64,000 nt of DNA from Asterias amurensis (GCF_032118995.1 NC_092657.1:10293391-10357390), one strand, 5' to 3'; positions 1 through 11,501 are shown, counted from the stretch's first letter. Numbers and translations are program-made. The notes: generated by a model not told the origin, from the letters alone.

Positions 1-76
1 TAACTGGTATGGCGGATAGTTGTTACTAGTTAAAGCTTATTACGTATTACTCAAATTATCTTTTTTTTTCCTTCAG

Positions 77-323
77 CACTTATGCTGAGTTGCCAGTCAC
101 ATTTGGACCATCATTGTCAGCGTGTAGATTATCGATGGTGCCTACAAAAAGAACAAGATCAGAAGAAAATGAGGAGGAGTATGGAAAGCTGCTCAAGCTG
201 GAACAGCGGAAATGCGAAGTGGAGACAAGAAGAGCAGAGATAGAAATTGAGAAACTTCTCATAGAGAAAGAGATGATTATCCTCAACATGGCAGTATTGC
301 AACAGGGATTATTAAACCAATAA
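77..323 (+). CDS. Last exon of Myb/SANT-type Harbinger accessory protein (5' part outside window)
   Basis: A CAG acceptor ends at 76 and opens a frame running to a TAA at 321-323. The start assumes an upstream exon ending in phase 2. The peptide has a short linker, a basic patch (PTKRTRSEE) and then a charged helix, roughly residues 35-70 of the exon, rich in E, K and R with regular I/L spacing (RRAEIEIEKLLIEKEM). Harbinger transposons encode a Myb/SANT-like DNA-binding partner that brings the nuclease to the element ends, and these proteins often end in such a coiled coil. The Myb domain itself would lie left of the window. The position, facing the HARBI1 gene at 1330-2510, supports the call. 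A host gene with a coiled-coil tail is an alternative. Confidence 0.5.
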
Positions 324-1329
324 GTTATAATTATTTGTTGTCTTATCTATTATTTATTTGCTGACGCTTTTTTGTACATTTGTATAGGTTCTGCCTGTGA
401 TTTTCGAGCAACCATATCTTTGTGAATAAAAAAATATTAACAAAAGTTAACAATGTTTATTGTCTCTGAATTGCCCTGTGTTACAAAGACTTGTTCGTTT
501 ATTTAAACTAATTTTGTTTGCAGTCGTGGAGCTCCGTAAACTATGTAGAGTTATGATTTGACTGTTTTTTGTGTGATAATAAAATGAATTTGTTCAATGA
601 ATCGATTGAATGTGAACTAACGGTCATTTTTGTGGTCATAGTTATTTTAAAGGTGGTGTTATAACATAACGTTTTCTGAAATATAACGTTTTTCAATTAA
701 AGGGTACCTTCTGTAGGACACAAAACAAAATGTCCACAGATTCACGCGGTTTGAAAATAATGATGGTAGAAGGCTTCCCTTAAAATAGTACCCTAGGTGG
801 TAGTCGAGCATTGATCTACTCCTCACTTGTGGCAATAATTTGCGGGTTTCTTCTGATTAAATTATAGAGCTATAATTATTACGGGTGTAAAGAATATTTT
901 TATGATGAGTGGGCTCAAACAAATCTTAAAACCAGATGGTACAATTTAAATATTTTATTTATTATTATTTATAATCCCTAGCCATCCCCCAAAAGTAAAA
1001 AAGTTGTGTTGTTGACAAAAATTATATTGTTTACATTACATCCTCATCCTACCCGGCCCGCAAGCACAAAGAGTTTCTAGTGCCCTATTTTATTAGACAA
1101 TATGTATCAAAAATAAAATGTATCAAAATGTAATTGTATTAAAATAACGCAAATTATTTCATGAACTTGGCCGACTTGGTTATTAAGTCAGTCATTGATT
1201 TTTGTGTGCAAAAAACAACAGTGACACGTCAGTTATGCTTAGGTCACGGTGTAATGCTGACCCGGGTGGTGCTCTCTCTTTTTTGAGAGTGGAAACGTAA
1301 AATTCAGAATGGTGGATTATAACTTAAAC
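324..1329. other. Non-coding interior of the Harbinger element
   Basis: AT-rich DNA between the two convergent genes. An AATAAA-like signal near 425 could serve the gene on the left. No further exon was recognised on either strand. Confidence 0.4.
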
Positions 1330-2510
1330 TCACTGGAAATAGGTGTGAACTACGTGGTTCCTGACTAGGTTGCCATCATCGTGGTGCACTGGTTGTTCTG
1401 GCTGTGGATGTGGAGGGTTGTTCATGTGATCATCTTCAATGTCTGGAAGGCCTCGTTGCTTTGCAATGTTGTGCAGCACAGCACATGCAGCAATCACTCT
1501 GCACGTTCTTTCTGGGGACAGCCTTATTTCACCATGAAGGCAGTGAAAACGACGTTTCCACTGCCCAATCGTCCGTTCTACAAGACTTCGAGTTGTTCTA
1601 CCAAAAACACAAAAAGACGCAGCTTATGTCAACGTGTGAATATGAAATTTTGTGAAACATGAATTTATAATTTATTTAAAACAAAACTTTAAAAAGTATA
1701 GCGAAATGAAACAACTTACTTGTGTGCACCATTGTATCTTGCCTCTGCACGATTTCCTGCCTGGAGAAACGGTGTGAGGAGCCATGGTTTTGACGGGTAG
1801 CCAGTGTCGCCTAACAGGTAACCTTCTTTGTTGTTTTCCCCTCTCCCCGCCGGCCGGTGGCGCCCAAACACGTCCGCTAATCGGCTCTCTCGAAGCACTC
1901 TTGAGTCGTGGGTACTACCCGGCCACTGGGCATTTATTTGCGTGAACACACACCTATTGTCCACAACAACTTGTACATTTATGGAGTGGTAATTTTTCCT
2001 GTTAACAAACTGCTCTTCGTGTTCTGAGGGTGCCAAGATTCGGACATGAGTTCCGTCGATGAGTCCAACTACGCCCGGAAATCCAGCGATGGTGAAAAAT
2101 CCCCTTTTTATATTTTGTTCATCTGCAGCTGCTGGCCACCTTACAAATTCAGCAAGTTTTGTAGCTAGACTTGATGACACAATGCTGACTATTCTGGATA
2201 CGGATGACTGAGAAATTTTGATTGTGTCACCAATAGTTCTTTGAAATGTTCCACAGGCATAAAACTGCAATGCAATAATGACCTTGATTTCTGCAGGAAT
2301 AGCGCAAGATCGTTCTGTTGGCGACTGAATTTCCTCTCTTAACAGCTCAGAAATAAATAAAATACCGTTTCTGTCGAATCTATACCGTGAGTAAAGTTCA
2401 CCGTCGGTAAAATCTGCTAAAGGATTACTCCTTTCTCGAAATACTCGCTCTCTACGAAGAATTCTAGCCTCAAAATTATGGCGGTGCGCGACATGCAAAA
2501 AAGCGGCCAT
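1330..2510 (-). CDS. HARBI1-like: HARBI1-like DDE nuclease of a Harbinger transposon, two exons, apparently intact
   Basis: Exon 1 is complement(1720..2510) and exon 2 is complement(1330..1597). The intron has a GTAAGT donor and a TAG acceptor, and the join is phase 2 and keeps the frame across a conserved HARBI1 stretch (YNGAHK then TTRSLVERT). The product is about 352 residues, close to the ~350 typical of HARBI1. An N-terminal helix-turn-helix region contains the motif SQSSVSRIV. The DDE_Tnp_4 nuclease fold follows, with the first Asp in GLIDGTHVRI, the second in WPGSTHDSRV, and the Glu in LVERTIGQWKRR. LHNIAKQRGLPD follows the Glu, as is usual in the family. The enzyme cuts and joins transposon DNA in the nucleus, normally with a Myb partner. 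No stop or frameshift was found. The ATG at 2510 is the only early start in frame. It could be an active copy or a young remnant. Confidence 0.9.
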
Positions 2511-2517
2511 GACACCC

Positions 2518-2693
2518 TAGTGCCCCGCTTAAGTCAGCTCGGACCACACTTAGACTTAAGACGCGAAAGTAAGCGGGGCACTTAGCGCAAACGCTTTGTG
2601 AATACCACTTAGTCGGTGAGATTCGTCTAAGTTGGGAACTTAAGCGGGGTGCTTATTATTTTGTGACTTAAGTAGTTTCGTGAATACCGCCCC
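2518..2693. repeat. Harbinger subterminal motif repeats and probable right terminal inverted repeat
   Basis: The 14-base motif TAAGCGGGGCACTT or its complement occurs near 2520 (inverted), 2571 and, with one change, 2641. A second motif, GTGAATACC, occurs near 2599 and 2680. The complement of 2664-2693 starts GGGGCGGTATTCACGAAACT, which looks like a Harbinger terminal repeat. Repeated subterminal motifs beside the nuclease promoter are plausible binding sites for the Myb partner or transposase. The opposite end of the element is probably left of position 1, so the match between the two ends cannot be tested here. Confidence 0.6.
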
Positions 2694-2694
2694 A

Positions 2695-4190
2695 GCATTG
2701 TAAACGTATTGTAATTGTTGCAGTCGCATATTGGTAAGCTTTCACATCTTTCGAAGCTATTTATACTGTTATTATTTATACATTTGATGATACATACTGT
2801 AACGGAAATGCGTGTCATGGACAATTGACTGTTTAGTGTATGTAGTCACTGTGGTTGCATGTGTTTGCTGTGTGGCTGGGCGATCGATGCAAGTGGGTGG
2901 AGCCTCAGCGCTTCAGTGACTCAGGCTGGCCTGGGACCGCATGTGTGTGGAGGCAAGGCACCGCCCGGGGGTTAGCGGGCGTATCTAGTATAGTGTTCCA
3001 TTGTGTAGTGTGACCATCGTTTATCAAGAGTACGTGCACTAGGTGATTGTCTTTGGATTAGGATTCAGTGACAATTTAAGGTCTTAGTCTTGCTATATTT
3101 TTTAAGAGTCTGTTTCGCGATGCTGTCGACGTTGGACGATAAACGATTTTAAGTTTGATTTGATTGCAGTTATCGGAGATATCTTGTATCCTTGCATTTT
3201 ATTTGATAGGTCAGAGGTCTTATACCAAGTTCATTCTTGCATTTGTATGTGATAGGCGAGGGGTCTTATACGTGTTTATCTTTGTATTCTTATGTCGTCA
3301 GCGGTTTCACGAAGTAGCACTCACTGCTATACCAGCAAAAAACAACAATAAAAAAAACCGGCCTCTGAAGTTGAACACTTTTTGTTTATCCTTGTATTTT
3401 ATATGATAGGTCAGGGGTCTACGGAATTGTTATTGCATAAGTCGAGTATTTCTAGGTGTATTTTCATGTAATTGTGTTATTGTGACACACAAGTCGAGTG
3501 TAACGTTTCCAGTCACAAATGCTTTGGCTTGTGACAAGGTAAAGAACACCTTCTAGTAGTGTAAGAATTAAGTTAGGCTGTGATTGTGGTTATGTGACAC
3601 GCTAGTTTGAGTGTACAGTGTCCAGTCGCAAATGATTTGGCTTGCGACCAGGTAGAGAACACCTTCTGGTAGTGTAGGAAGCAAGCTGGGTTTTCGTGGT
3701 TATTGTACTGCACTAGGAACGTGTGTCTAGCAAAGGGTTACTTTGAGTTGCTTCGGGTCTAGCAAAGGATTACTTTTAGTTACCTTTGATAAAGCAAAGG
3801 GTTACTTACAGTTATTTTGGATATATCAGAGGGTTACTTGTGGTTACATTAGAGCAAGAGTATGTGTATTCATAGGGTATGTTGTAGTACTGATTTTGTT
3901 TTGTTGAGAAGTATATTCATTGACCCTGAGAGAAAGGTGCTTAAACTAATCCCTGCCAAATAATGTATATAATTTGATTGAATGTTGATTTTTGCAATAA
4001 AGGATCTGGTGATCAGTTTTAACGACAGCCAATTTGTCAAGGTTTTTCTGCTTAAGTGTAACTTGTGTTTGTGAACAGAATTAGACTGATCATTACGCAG
4101 TCGGCGGTATATTTCCTCTAAAACGGACCTCGTCTTGCAGCCTTTAGACCCCTCGACGGTCTTTTAGCCTGGAGAATAGTTAGGCCAGGG
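2695..4190. repeat. Non-coding block of degenerate short tandem repeats
   Basis: Three local repeat families follow one another: a segment containing TTTGATAGGTCAGAGGTCTT recurs near 3203, 3250 and 3403; a ~114 bp duplication covers about 3482-3700 (GGCTTGTGACAAGGTA and variant); and a ~36 bp repeat containing AGCAAAGGGTTACTT recurs four to five times at 3727-3850. An AATAAA lies at about 3998. No coding potential was recognised. A long terminal repeat with internal subrepeats is possible but unproven. Confidence 0.55.
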
Positions 4191-4387
4191 ATACAATTGT
4201 AATTTGCCTGTAATAATTTGCAATTGCCCGCCAAAATACTTTGTTAAATTACTTATAAATAGTGTAACACAAAAATCCCATGTCAATAATCACAACAATA
4301 CTGAGCAATGAAACACAAATAAATCCGGCGTAAAGACGTCCAATCTTGATAAGCACAAAATCTAGACTAAACTTCACTCGTGTACAA

Positions 4388-4513
4388 GAACCCAGCAGGA
4401 AGACGCTTCCCAGGCCGAACGAGTATCCCAATATTCCACCATGGGGGCTCGAACCCAGCAGGAAGACGCTTCCCAGGCCGAACGAGTATCCCAATATTCC
4501 ACCATGGGGGCTC
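4388..4513. repeat. Two exact tandem copies of a 63 bp unit
   Basis: Units 4388-4450 and 4451-4513 look identical. The period is a multiple of three, so an incidental open frame carries a repeated 21-residue peptide. No family was recognised and the frame is unlikely to be a gene. Confidence 0.9.
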
Positions 4514-4875
4514 GCTACAACACAGCTCCACACAGTGCCGTGTTATAGCGCCCTGAAGGAGGGCCGCCTACACACGGGGCTCCCACCGGGCTCATGTCAG
4601 GGCGCCTTCCCCTCATTGGCCGACTCCACTCACAAGTCGTGCCGAAGCCCCCCTGCTGACGGGTTGGGACGATCGTTACAATAGACAGCAAGCTTTCAGA
4701 CTGAACTGAGTTATTTTCTTTTTAAAGTCACCTAGAAATATATATTTTTTTCTTTCAAACATAAGAGTTTTTTATATGCTTACGACGATAAAACATTTTT
4801 TTTAAGTAATTGTGTGTCACGATTTATAAGTTTAAAAAATATATAAAGTTGTTTTGGGGCTGACGCTGCCTACCG

Positions 4876-5135
4876 CTTTTGTGACGTAAATCGAGGCAGA
4901 CTTTGCCTGCAATGCGTATAGGTACATGAACGTCCAAGTCGTGAGTTGGTACATTTCAAAAAGTGTTTTTCTGCATTCAGCAGCAGCAATACACCTGGTC
5001 GGCATTGCCGAAAAAAACACCAAAAACAAATTGTTTTTGAAACGTATAAACTCACGACTTGGTCCGTACTTGTACTTTGCAATTGTGTTTACGCATTACA
5101 TGCAAAGTCTGCCTCAATTGACGTCACGAACAGCG
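4876..5135. mobile_element. ~260 bp foldback MITE
   Basis: The left arm, containing GAGGCAGACTTTGCCTGCAA near 4892, is mirrored by the complement of the right arm near 5100-5120. A second inner pair is CAAGTCGTGAGTT near 4935 against AACTCACGACTTG near 5050. The symmetry covers most of the segment, as in a palindromic MITE. All open frames here are by-products of the palindrome. Confidence 0.75.
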
Positions 5136-5340
5136 CCCTCATGGGTCGGGGTCTACTCTTAAATGTGTAAATAAAATAAGAACTTATTGTTTACAACTTT
5201 AGTTCACTGTTTACTTACATTCCACTCATCAAAACACATATATTAGTGCAAAAGCTTTATGTTGAAAAAATACCACTTCCAGGAGACTTTAATCATTAAA
5301 AATAAAGTCATATCATGTCTTTAATATACTTACTACAACC

Positions 5341-5593
5341 AGAGGAAGGGTGCATGGCAGAATAAGTGGACAAGGCAGAAGATCAAGGGGAAAAGGCACA
5401 GCAATGGGACAAAGTAGCACAAGGGGAGAGGCATCATCCAGAGGGTACGAGGAAGGGCAGCCGGCACAACAGGCAGAAAAGCTGCGGCATTGCAACCTCT
5501 GCCACACAAGCCCAGGCAGTAACTGTTCTTCGTGAACAGAGGCAGCAAAGACTAAGGGTCAACATTAATAATAATTTAAAACTAATTCCCTAG
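5341..5593 (+). CDS. Possible terminal exon, unassigned
   Basis: A pyrimidine-poor CAG acceptor near 5340 precedes an open stretch rich in Q, R, G and S that ends at a TAG near 5593 (ending LREQRQQRLRVN and a short tail). Composition is richer in G and C than the surroundings. I do not recognise the product. It lies about 1 kb upstream of the SANT-like exons and could belong to that gene or to nothing. Confidence 0.2.
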
Positions 5594-6584
5594 TGGTGGT
5601 ACACAAGTTGGGCAGAAATAATTTTTACTTACGCTGTACTTTATTATTATTCAAACTGCAACTAAATTGACATGGTAAAATATACATCAATTATTGACTA
5701 CACATGAAGGCCTTTGATTAAAAAACATGTGAACAGAAAAAATTTACCACTAGAACTCTGGGATTCACCCCCCCCCCCCCCCCAATCATAACTTTTGTTC
5801 TGGCTCTACCATGGTTGATAAATCCCTCGACAATCAAACTGTTGAGTTACATTAAATAATGTTCACACCTAAAAGAACAAAATCAAAATCTCTTGTTGGA
5901 CTTGATTACAATACATTCAATTGTCAAATCTGTCAAACCCGCATATTAGCTAGGGAATTTAGTTTTAATTAGCTTCAGTTAGAGCAGTCAATATTTGTTT
6001 AACATTGGCATATACATATTTGTGTGAAATAGCTCAGCTATACCGAATAAAGATTCTTTTAATCAACAACAGCAACTACGGTAAAAGGTCGTTTGCAAAG
6101 AAAGGTTGTACCGTGACACAGACCAAGAGCATACATGAACACACAAACGACCTAGTTGCGACCATTTTTTTCAGGGCCGGCACAGTCGATTGACTATAAT
6201 TATGCCCCGTAATATGCCCCGTCCCCAGACATAGTCATCTATGAGTATGACGTCATCTCGATAGACAACGGGGCACAACAATTTCCAGGACTCCATTTTT
6301 AACCAATCAGCATTCTGTGTATGAGGTATGAAATAAAAAATAAGACATATCATGTGACATTATTTCAAACCAAACAAAGCGTAGAATCTTTGTAAGTGGT
6401 GTTTTAGTGGTTAATGATCTGGAGAATGTAAACAAAAACGAAAAAACAGTGAGATATATATTGGCTTGGCACTTTTGAAGGGGCTAAATACAGCCCAACA
6501 AAGTGTGTTTAGGATAGATAATGTGTCACTTTATGTAACATTTTGTTTTTCGATGACATTCCACTATTTTTCATCTACAATAAG
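5594..6584. other. No gene recognised; contains a poly-C tract
   Basis: AT-rich DNA with a 15-base cytosine run near 5769. It holds a short open frame at 6005-6193 with no recognisable similarity. Small inverted motifs (GCCCCGT/ACGGGGC) lie near 6205-6275. Confidence 0.4.
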
Positions 6585-7324
6585 GACAGAAGACATGACC
6601 AAATCCTTCATTGTATTACGAACAGGGAAAACTAAAGACTTCACAGAAGGAAAAAAGATGCACAGAACACTTTACAAGTAAGTCTACCAACATGCTTTGT
6701 AATTTATTTTTACATAAAACAAAATTATACATCATGTATATTTACATAAATAAATACCTTTTATACTTTAAAAATAAAAAGTGAAAGAATGAAAAAAAAA
6801 TTGAAAACATCGGTCATTTCTGTTTATGTTTAAATAACAAATGCTCAAAAACCGAAACTTCCTTTAGCATAAGTACTTAGTATTATAATAGTTGTTTATT
6901 TCTTTAATCAGGAACATTGCAACAGAGTAAGGAATTGAATCCCACCAGTCTTCCGAGCAGCTGCGGAAAAAGTGGAACAATCTATATAAAAAGTACAAGG
7001 TGAGCTGATGAGTCGTACATAATGCAGACTAAAATACATAAAGAACTTTCCCAGTTCAGTGGCTGTTCATGATGCATTTCATACCATCATTTTTTTCAGT
7101 TGAGACATGATGACACTCTGTCGTTGTACTAATGACACTTTTTAGAGTAATGCAGTTTTAGAGAAAGGGGTAGGTTTCAGCCCCAAAATTTAGAAAGGCT
7201 ATCATCACATGTCCCTTTTAAGTTTGAAGGGACCAAATGTGTATCAAATTAAATATATATTCTTTCGTTGTATTCTTTTCTTCCAGTGTTTTACAGCACA
7301 TCAAGTTTTCAGCTAATGAAACAG
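6585..7324 (+). pseudogene. Myb/SANT-like DNA-binding domain exons, broken by one stop
   Basis: Three exons can be joined: about 6585-6677 (donor GTAAGT), 6912-6999 (donor GTGAGC) and 7297-7324 (donor GTAAGG). Exon 1 encodes EDMTKSFIVLRTGKTKDF and ends LYK. Exon 2 continues NIATE, a TAA stop, then GIESHQSSEQLRKKW and NNLYKKYK. The pattern of an aliphatic/aromatic helix followed by Q-x2-KKW-x2-L-x-KKYK is that of GT-1/SANT domains found in Harbinger partner proteins and many trihelix-like factors. The joins are phase 2, 0 and 1, and the last fits the acceptor of the amplified exon that follows. The in-frame stop says this copy is not functional as written, unless the stop is an assembly error. 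Confidence 0.6.
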
Positions 7325-7800
7325 GTAAGGTACCTTCAACTTAATGGATGAGGCACTTGGAGAGAGTCATGCGATTGAGCCACCACTTCTTATTTCAAGT
7401 AGTGGTGGCGCAATTGCCAAACCACTCGGACTCCCTAACTGTACTTAAGGATATCTCCATGAAATAACAGGTTTTCAAGTAGGCCCTACACAGAAAAACA
7501 AGTTCTGTCAAATACTACAGTTACAATGTAGTAAACTGATTTGGGGGGAAATCAATTTTTAATTTTTGTTACCCCCGAAAATCGACTTCAAAAGAACCAC
7601 ACAGGCTCAGAAGTTAGCAGTTGGATGCTCAACCAGGATAATATTTGAAGGAAAATCACTAGGCTAATTTGACCCCTTCTGCTGTACAATATGTAGTAAA
7701 TGAATTTAGTTAAAAATATGTAAGTTGGTGTTGAGATTGGACCACAGCGATGACAACAAATTTACTAAGTAAATCACTCATTTTGTGTCTTTTCCTATAG

Positions 7801-10800
7801 ATGAGCCTCTTACTCCTTCAGTTTGTGGTCTGGTGTTGGCTGCTTTACCCCCGAAAATCGACTTTGTTACGATTCAAAAGAACCACACAGGCTCAGAAGT
7901 TAGCAGTTGGATGCTCAACCAGGATAATATTTGAAGGAAAATCACTAGGCTAATTTGACCCCTTCTGCTGTACAATATGTAGTAAATGAATTTAGTTAAA
8001 AATATGTAAGTTGGTGTTGAGATTGGACAACAGCAATGACAACTAATTTACAAAGTAAATCACTCATTTTGTGTCTTTTCCTATAGATGAGCCTCTTACT
8101 CCTTCAGTTTGTGGTCTGGTGTTGGCTGGCCTTCAAAAAGAGACCAAAGAAAGTAACGTGGGCACTCGGGGGAAACTCAGACAACTTCATCGACTGCCTT
8201 GTCAGCAAAAGGTTTCGGAGTGCTGATGGGGAAGTTGTGGAAGCAGTGCCCCTCCATATATACAAGGAGCTCATCCTAACCCTCTCTTCTAACCTTCTCT
8301 GAATTTTGTTAAAAATATGTAAGTTGGTGTTGAGATTGGACAACAGCGATGACAACAAATTTACTAAGTAAATCACTCATTTTGTGTCTTTTCCTATAGA
8401 TGAGCCTCTTACTCCTTCAGTTTGTGGTCTGGTGTTGGCTGGCCTTCAAAAAGAGACCAAAGAAAGTAACGTGGGCACTCGGGGGAAACTCAGACAACTT
8501 CATCGACTGCCTTGTCAGCAAAAGGTTTCGGAGTGCTGATGGGAAAGTTGTGGAAGCAGTGCCCCTCCATATATACAAGGAGCTCATCCTAACCCTCTCT
8601 TCTAACCTTCTCTGAATTTTGTAAAAAATATGTAAGTTGGTGTTGAGATTGGACAACAGCGATGACAACAAATTTACTAAGTAAATCACTCATTTTGTGT
8701 CTTTTCCTATAGATGAGCCTCTTACTCCTTCAGTTTGTGGTCTGGTGTTGGCTGGCCTTCAAAAAGAGACCAAAGAAAGTAACGTGGGCACTCGGGGGAA
8801 ACTCAGACAACTTCATCGACTGCCTTGTCAGCAAAAGGTTTCGGAGTGCTGATGGGAAAGTTGTGGAAGCAGTGCCCCTCCATATATACAAGGAGCTCAT
8901 CCTAACCCTCTCTTCTAACCTTCTCTGAATTTTGTAAAAAATATGTAAGTTGGTGTTGAGATTGGACAACAGCGATGACAACAAATTTACTAAGTAAATC
9001 ACTCATTTTGTGTCTTTTCCTATAGATGAGCCTCTTACTCCTTCAGTTTGTGGTCTGGTGTTGGCTGGCCTTCAAAAAGAGACCAAAGAAAGTAACGTGG
9101 GCACTCGGGGGAAACTCAGACAACTTCATCGACTGCCTTGTCAGCAAAAGGTTTCGGAGTGCTGATGGGAAAGTTGTGGAAGCAGTGCCCCTCCATATAT
9201 ACAAGGAGCTCATCCTAACCCTCTCTTCTAACCTTCTCTGAATTTTGTAAAAAATATGTAAGTTGGTGTTGAGATTGGACAACAGCGATGACAACAAATT
9301 TACTAAGTAAATCACTCATTTTGTGTCTTTTCCTATAAATGAGCCTCTTACACCTTCAGTTTGTGGTCTGGTGTTGGCTGCTTTCAAAAAGAGACCAAAG
9401 AAAGTAACGTGGGCACTTGGGGGAAACTCAGACAACTTCATCGAATGCCTTGTCAGCAAAAGGTTTCGGACTGCTGATGGGGAAGTTTTGGAAGCAGTGC
9501 CCCTCCATATATACAAGGAGCTCATCCTAACCCTCTCTTCTAACCTTCTCTGAATTTTGTAAAAAATATGTAAGTTGGTGTTGAGATTGGACAACAGCGA
9601 TGACAACAAATTTACTAAGTAAATCACTCATTTTGTGTCTTTTCCTATAGATGAGCCTCTTACTCCTTCAGTTTGTGGTCTGGTGTTGGCTGCTTTACCC
9701 CCGAAAATCGACTTTGTTACGATTCAAAAGAACCACACAGGCTCAGAAGTTAGCAGTTGGATGCTCAACCAGGATAATATTTGAAGGAAAATCACTAGGC
9801 TAATTTGACCCCTTCTGCTGTACAATATGTAGTAAATGAATTTAGTTAAAAATATGTAAGTTGGTGTTGAGATTGGACAACAGCAATGACAACTAATTTA
9901 CAAAGTAAATCACTCATTTTGTGTCTTTTCCTATAGATGAGCCTCTTACTCCTTCAGTTTGTGGTCTGGTGTTGGCTGGCCTTCAAAAAGAGACCAAAGA
10001 AAGTAACGTGGGCACTCGGGGGAAACTCAGACAACTTCATCGACTGCCTTGTCAGCAAAAGGTTTCGGAGTGCTGATGGGGAAGTTGTGGAAGCAGTGCC
10101 CCTCCATATATACAAGGAGCTCATCCTAACCCTCTCTTCTAACCTTCTCTGAATTTTGTTAAAAATATGTAAGTTGGTGTTGAGATTGGACAACAGCGAT
10201 GACAACAAATTTACTAAGTAAATCACTCATTTTGTGTCTTTTCCTATAGATGAGCCTCTTACTCCTTCAGTTTGTGGTCTGGTGTTGGCTGGCCTTCAAA
10301 AAGAGACCAAAGAAAGTAACGTGGGCACTCGGGGGAAACTCAGACAACTTCATCGACTGCCTTGTCAGCAAAAGGTTTCGGAGTGCTGATGGGAAATTTG
10401 TGGAAGCAGTGCCCCTCCATATATACAAGGAGCTCATCCTAACCCTCTCTTCTAACCTTCTCTGAATTTTGTAAAAAATATGTAAGTTGGTGTTGAGATT
10501 GGACAACAGCGATGACAACAAATTTACTAAGTAAATCACTCATTTTGTGTCTTTTCCTATAGATGAGCCTCTTACTCCTTCAGTTTGTGGTCTGGTGTTG
10601 GCTGCTTTCAAAAAGAGACCAAAGAAAGTAACGTGGGCACTTGGGGGAAACTCAGACAACTTCATCGAATGCCTTGTCAGCAAAAGGTTTCGGAGTGCTG
10701 ATGGGGAAGTTGTGGAAGCAGTGCCCCTCCATATATACAAGGAGCTCATCCTAACCCTCTCTTCTAACCTTCTCTGAATTTTGTAAAAAATATGTAAGTT

Positions 10801-11501
10801 GGTGTTGAGATTGGACAACAGCGATGACAACAAATTTACTAAGTAAATCACTCATTTTGTGTCTTTTCCTATAGATGAGCCTCTTACTCCTTCAGTTTGT
10901 GGTCTGGTGTTGGCTGGCCTTCAAAAAGAGACCAAAGAAAGTAACGTGGGCACTTGGGGGAAACTCAGACAACTTCATCGACTGCCTTGTCAGCAAAAGG
11001 TTTCGGAGTGCTGATGGGAAAGTTGTGGAAGCAGTGCCCCTCCATATATACAAGGAGCTCATCCTAACCCTCTCTTCTAACCTTCTCTGAATTTTGTAAA
11101 AAAATATGTAAGTTGGTGTTGAGATTGGACAACAGCGATGACAACAAATTTACTAAGTAAATCACTCATTTTGTGTCTTTTCCTATAGATGAGCCTCTTA
11201 CTCCTTCAGTTTGTGGTCTGGTGTTGGCTGGCCTTCAAAAAGAGACCAAAGAAAGTAACGTGGGCACTTGGGGGAAACTCAGACAACTTCATCGACTGCC
11301 TTGTCAGCAAAAGGTTTCGGAGTGCTGATGGGAAAGTTGTGGAAGCAGTACCCCTCCATATATACAAGGAGCTCATCCTAACCCTCTCTTCTTACCTTCT
11401 CTGAATTTTGTAAAAAATATGTAAGTTGGTGTTGAGATTGGACAACAGCGATGACAACAAATTTACTAAGTAAATCACTCATTTTGTGTCTTTTCCTATA
11501 G
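7801..11501 (+). repeat. Tandem array of ~313 bp units carrying an amplified methyltransferase exon
   Basis: The exon start, preceded by TTTTCCTATAG, recurs at 7801, 8087, 8400, 8713, 9026, 9339, 9651, 9937, 10250, 10563, 10875, 11189 and finally 11502. Ten copies are ~313 bp units with ~240 bp of exon, then a shared 3' break (TCTTCTAACCTTCTCTGAAT) and ~100 bp of upstream intron. Two copies (7801 and 9651) are 286 bp hybrids in which the exon jumps after 48 bases into intron sequence also present near 7569-7800. The hybrids are exactly 1850 bp apart and each is followed by a near-identical unit, so part of the array was duplicated as a block. Units are nearly identical to one another, so amplification is recent or homogenised. 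Confidence 0.97.

Noticed and set aside
4346..4684. 112-codon frame with a repeated 21-residue peptide
   Set aside because: The open frame depends on the 63 bp duplication and shows no similarity or splice context.
4832..5170. Several overlapping 65-78 codon frames on both strands
   Set aside because: They lie inside a palindromic foldback element, which creates mirrored frames.
8087..11404. Repeated 71-codon + frames starting at the exon's first base (MSLLLLQF) and 90-codon minus frames
   Set aside because: The + start lies in a different frame from the exon's protein and merges with it only after the one-base gain; the minus frames are shadows across exon and intron.
7801..11501. CRISPR-like array
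   Set aside because: Units are ~313 bp, contiguous, contain splice sites and exon sequence, and have no unique spacers.
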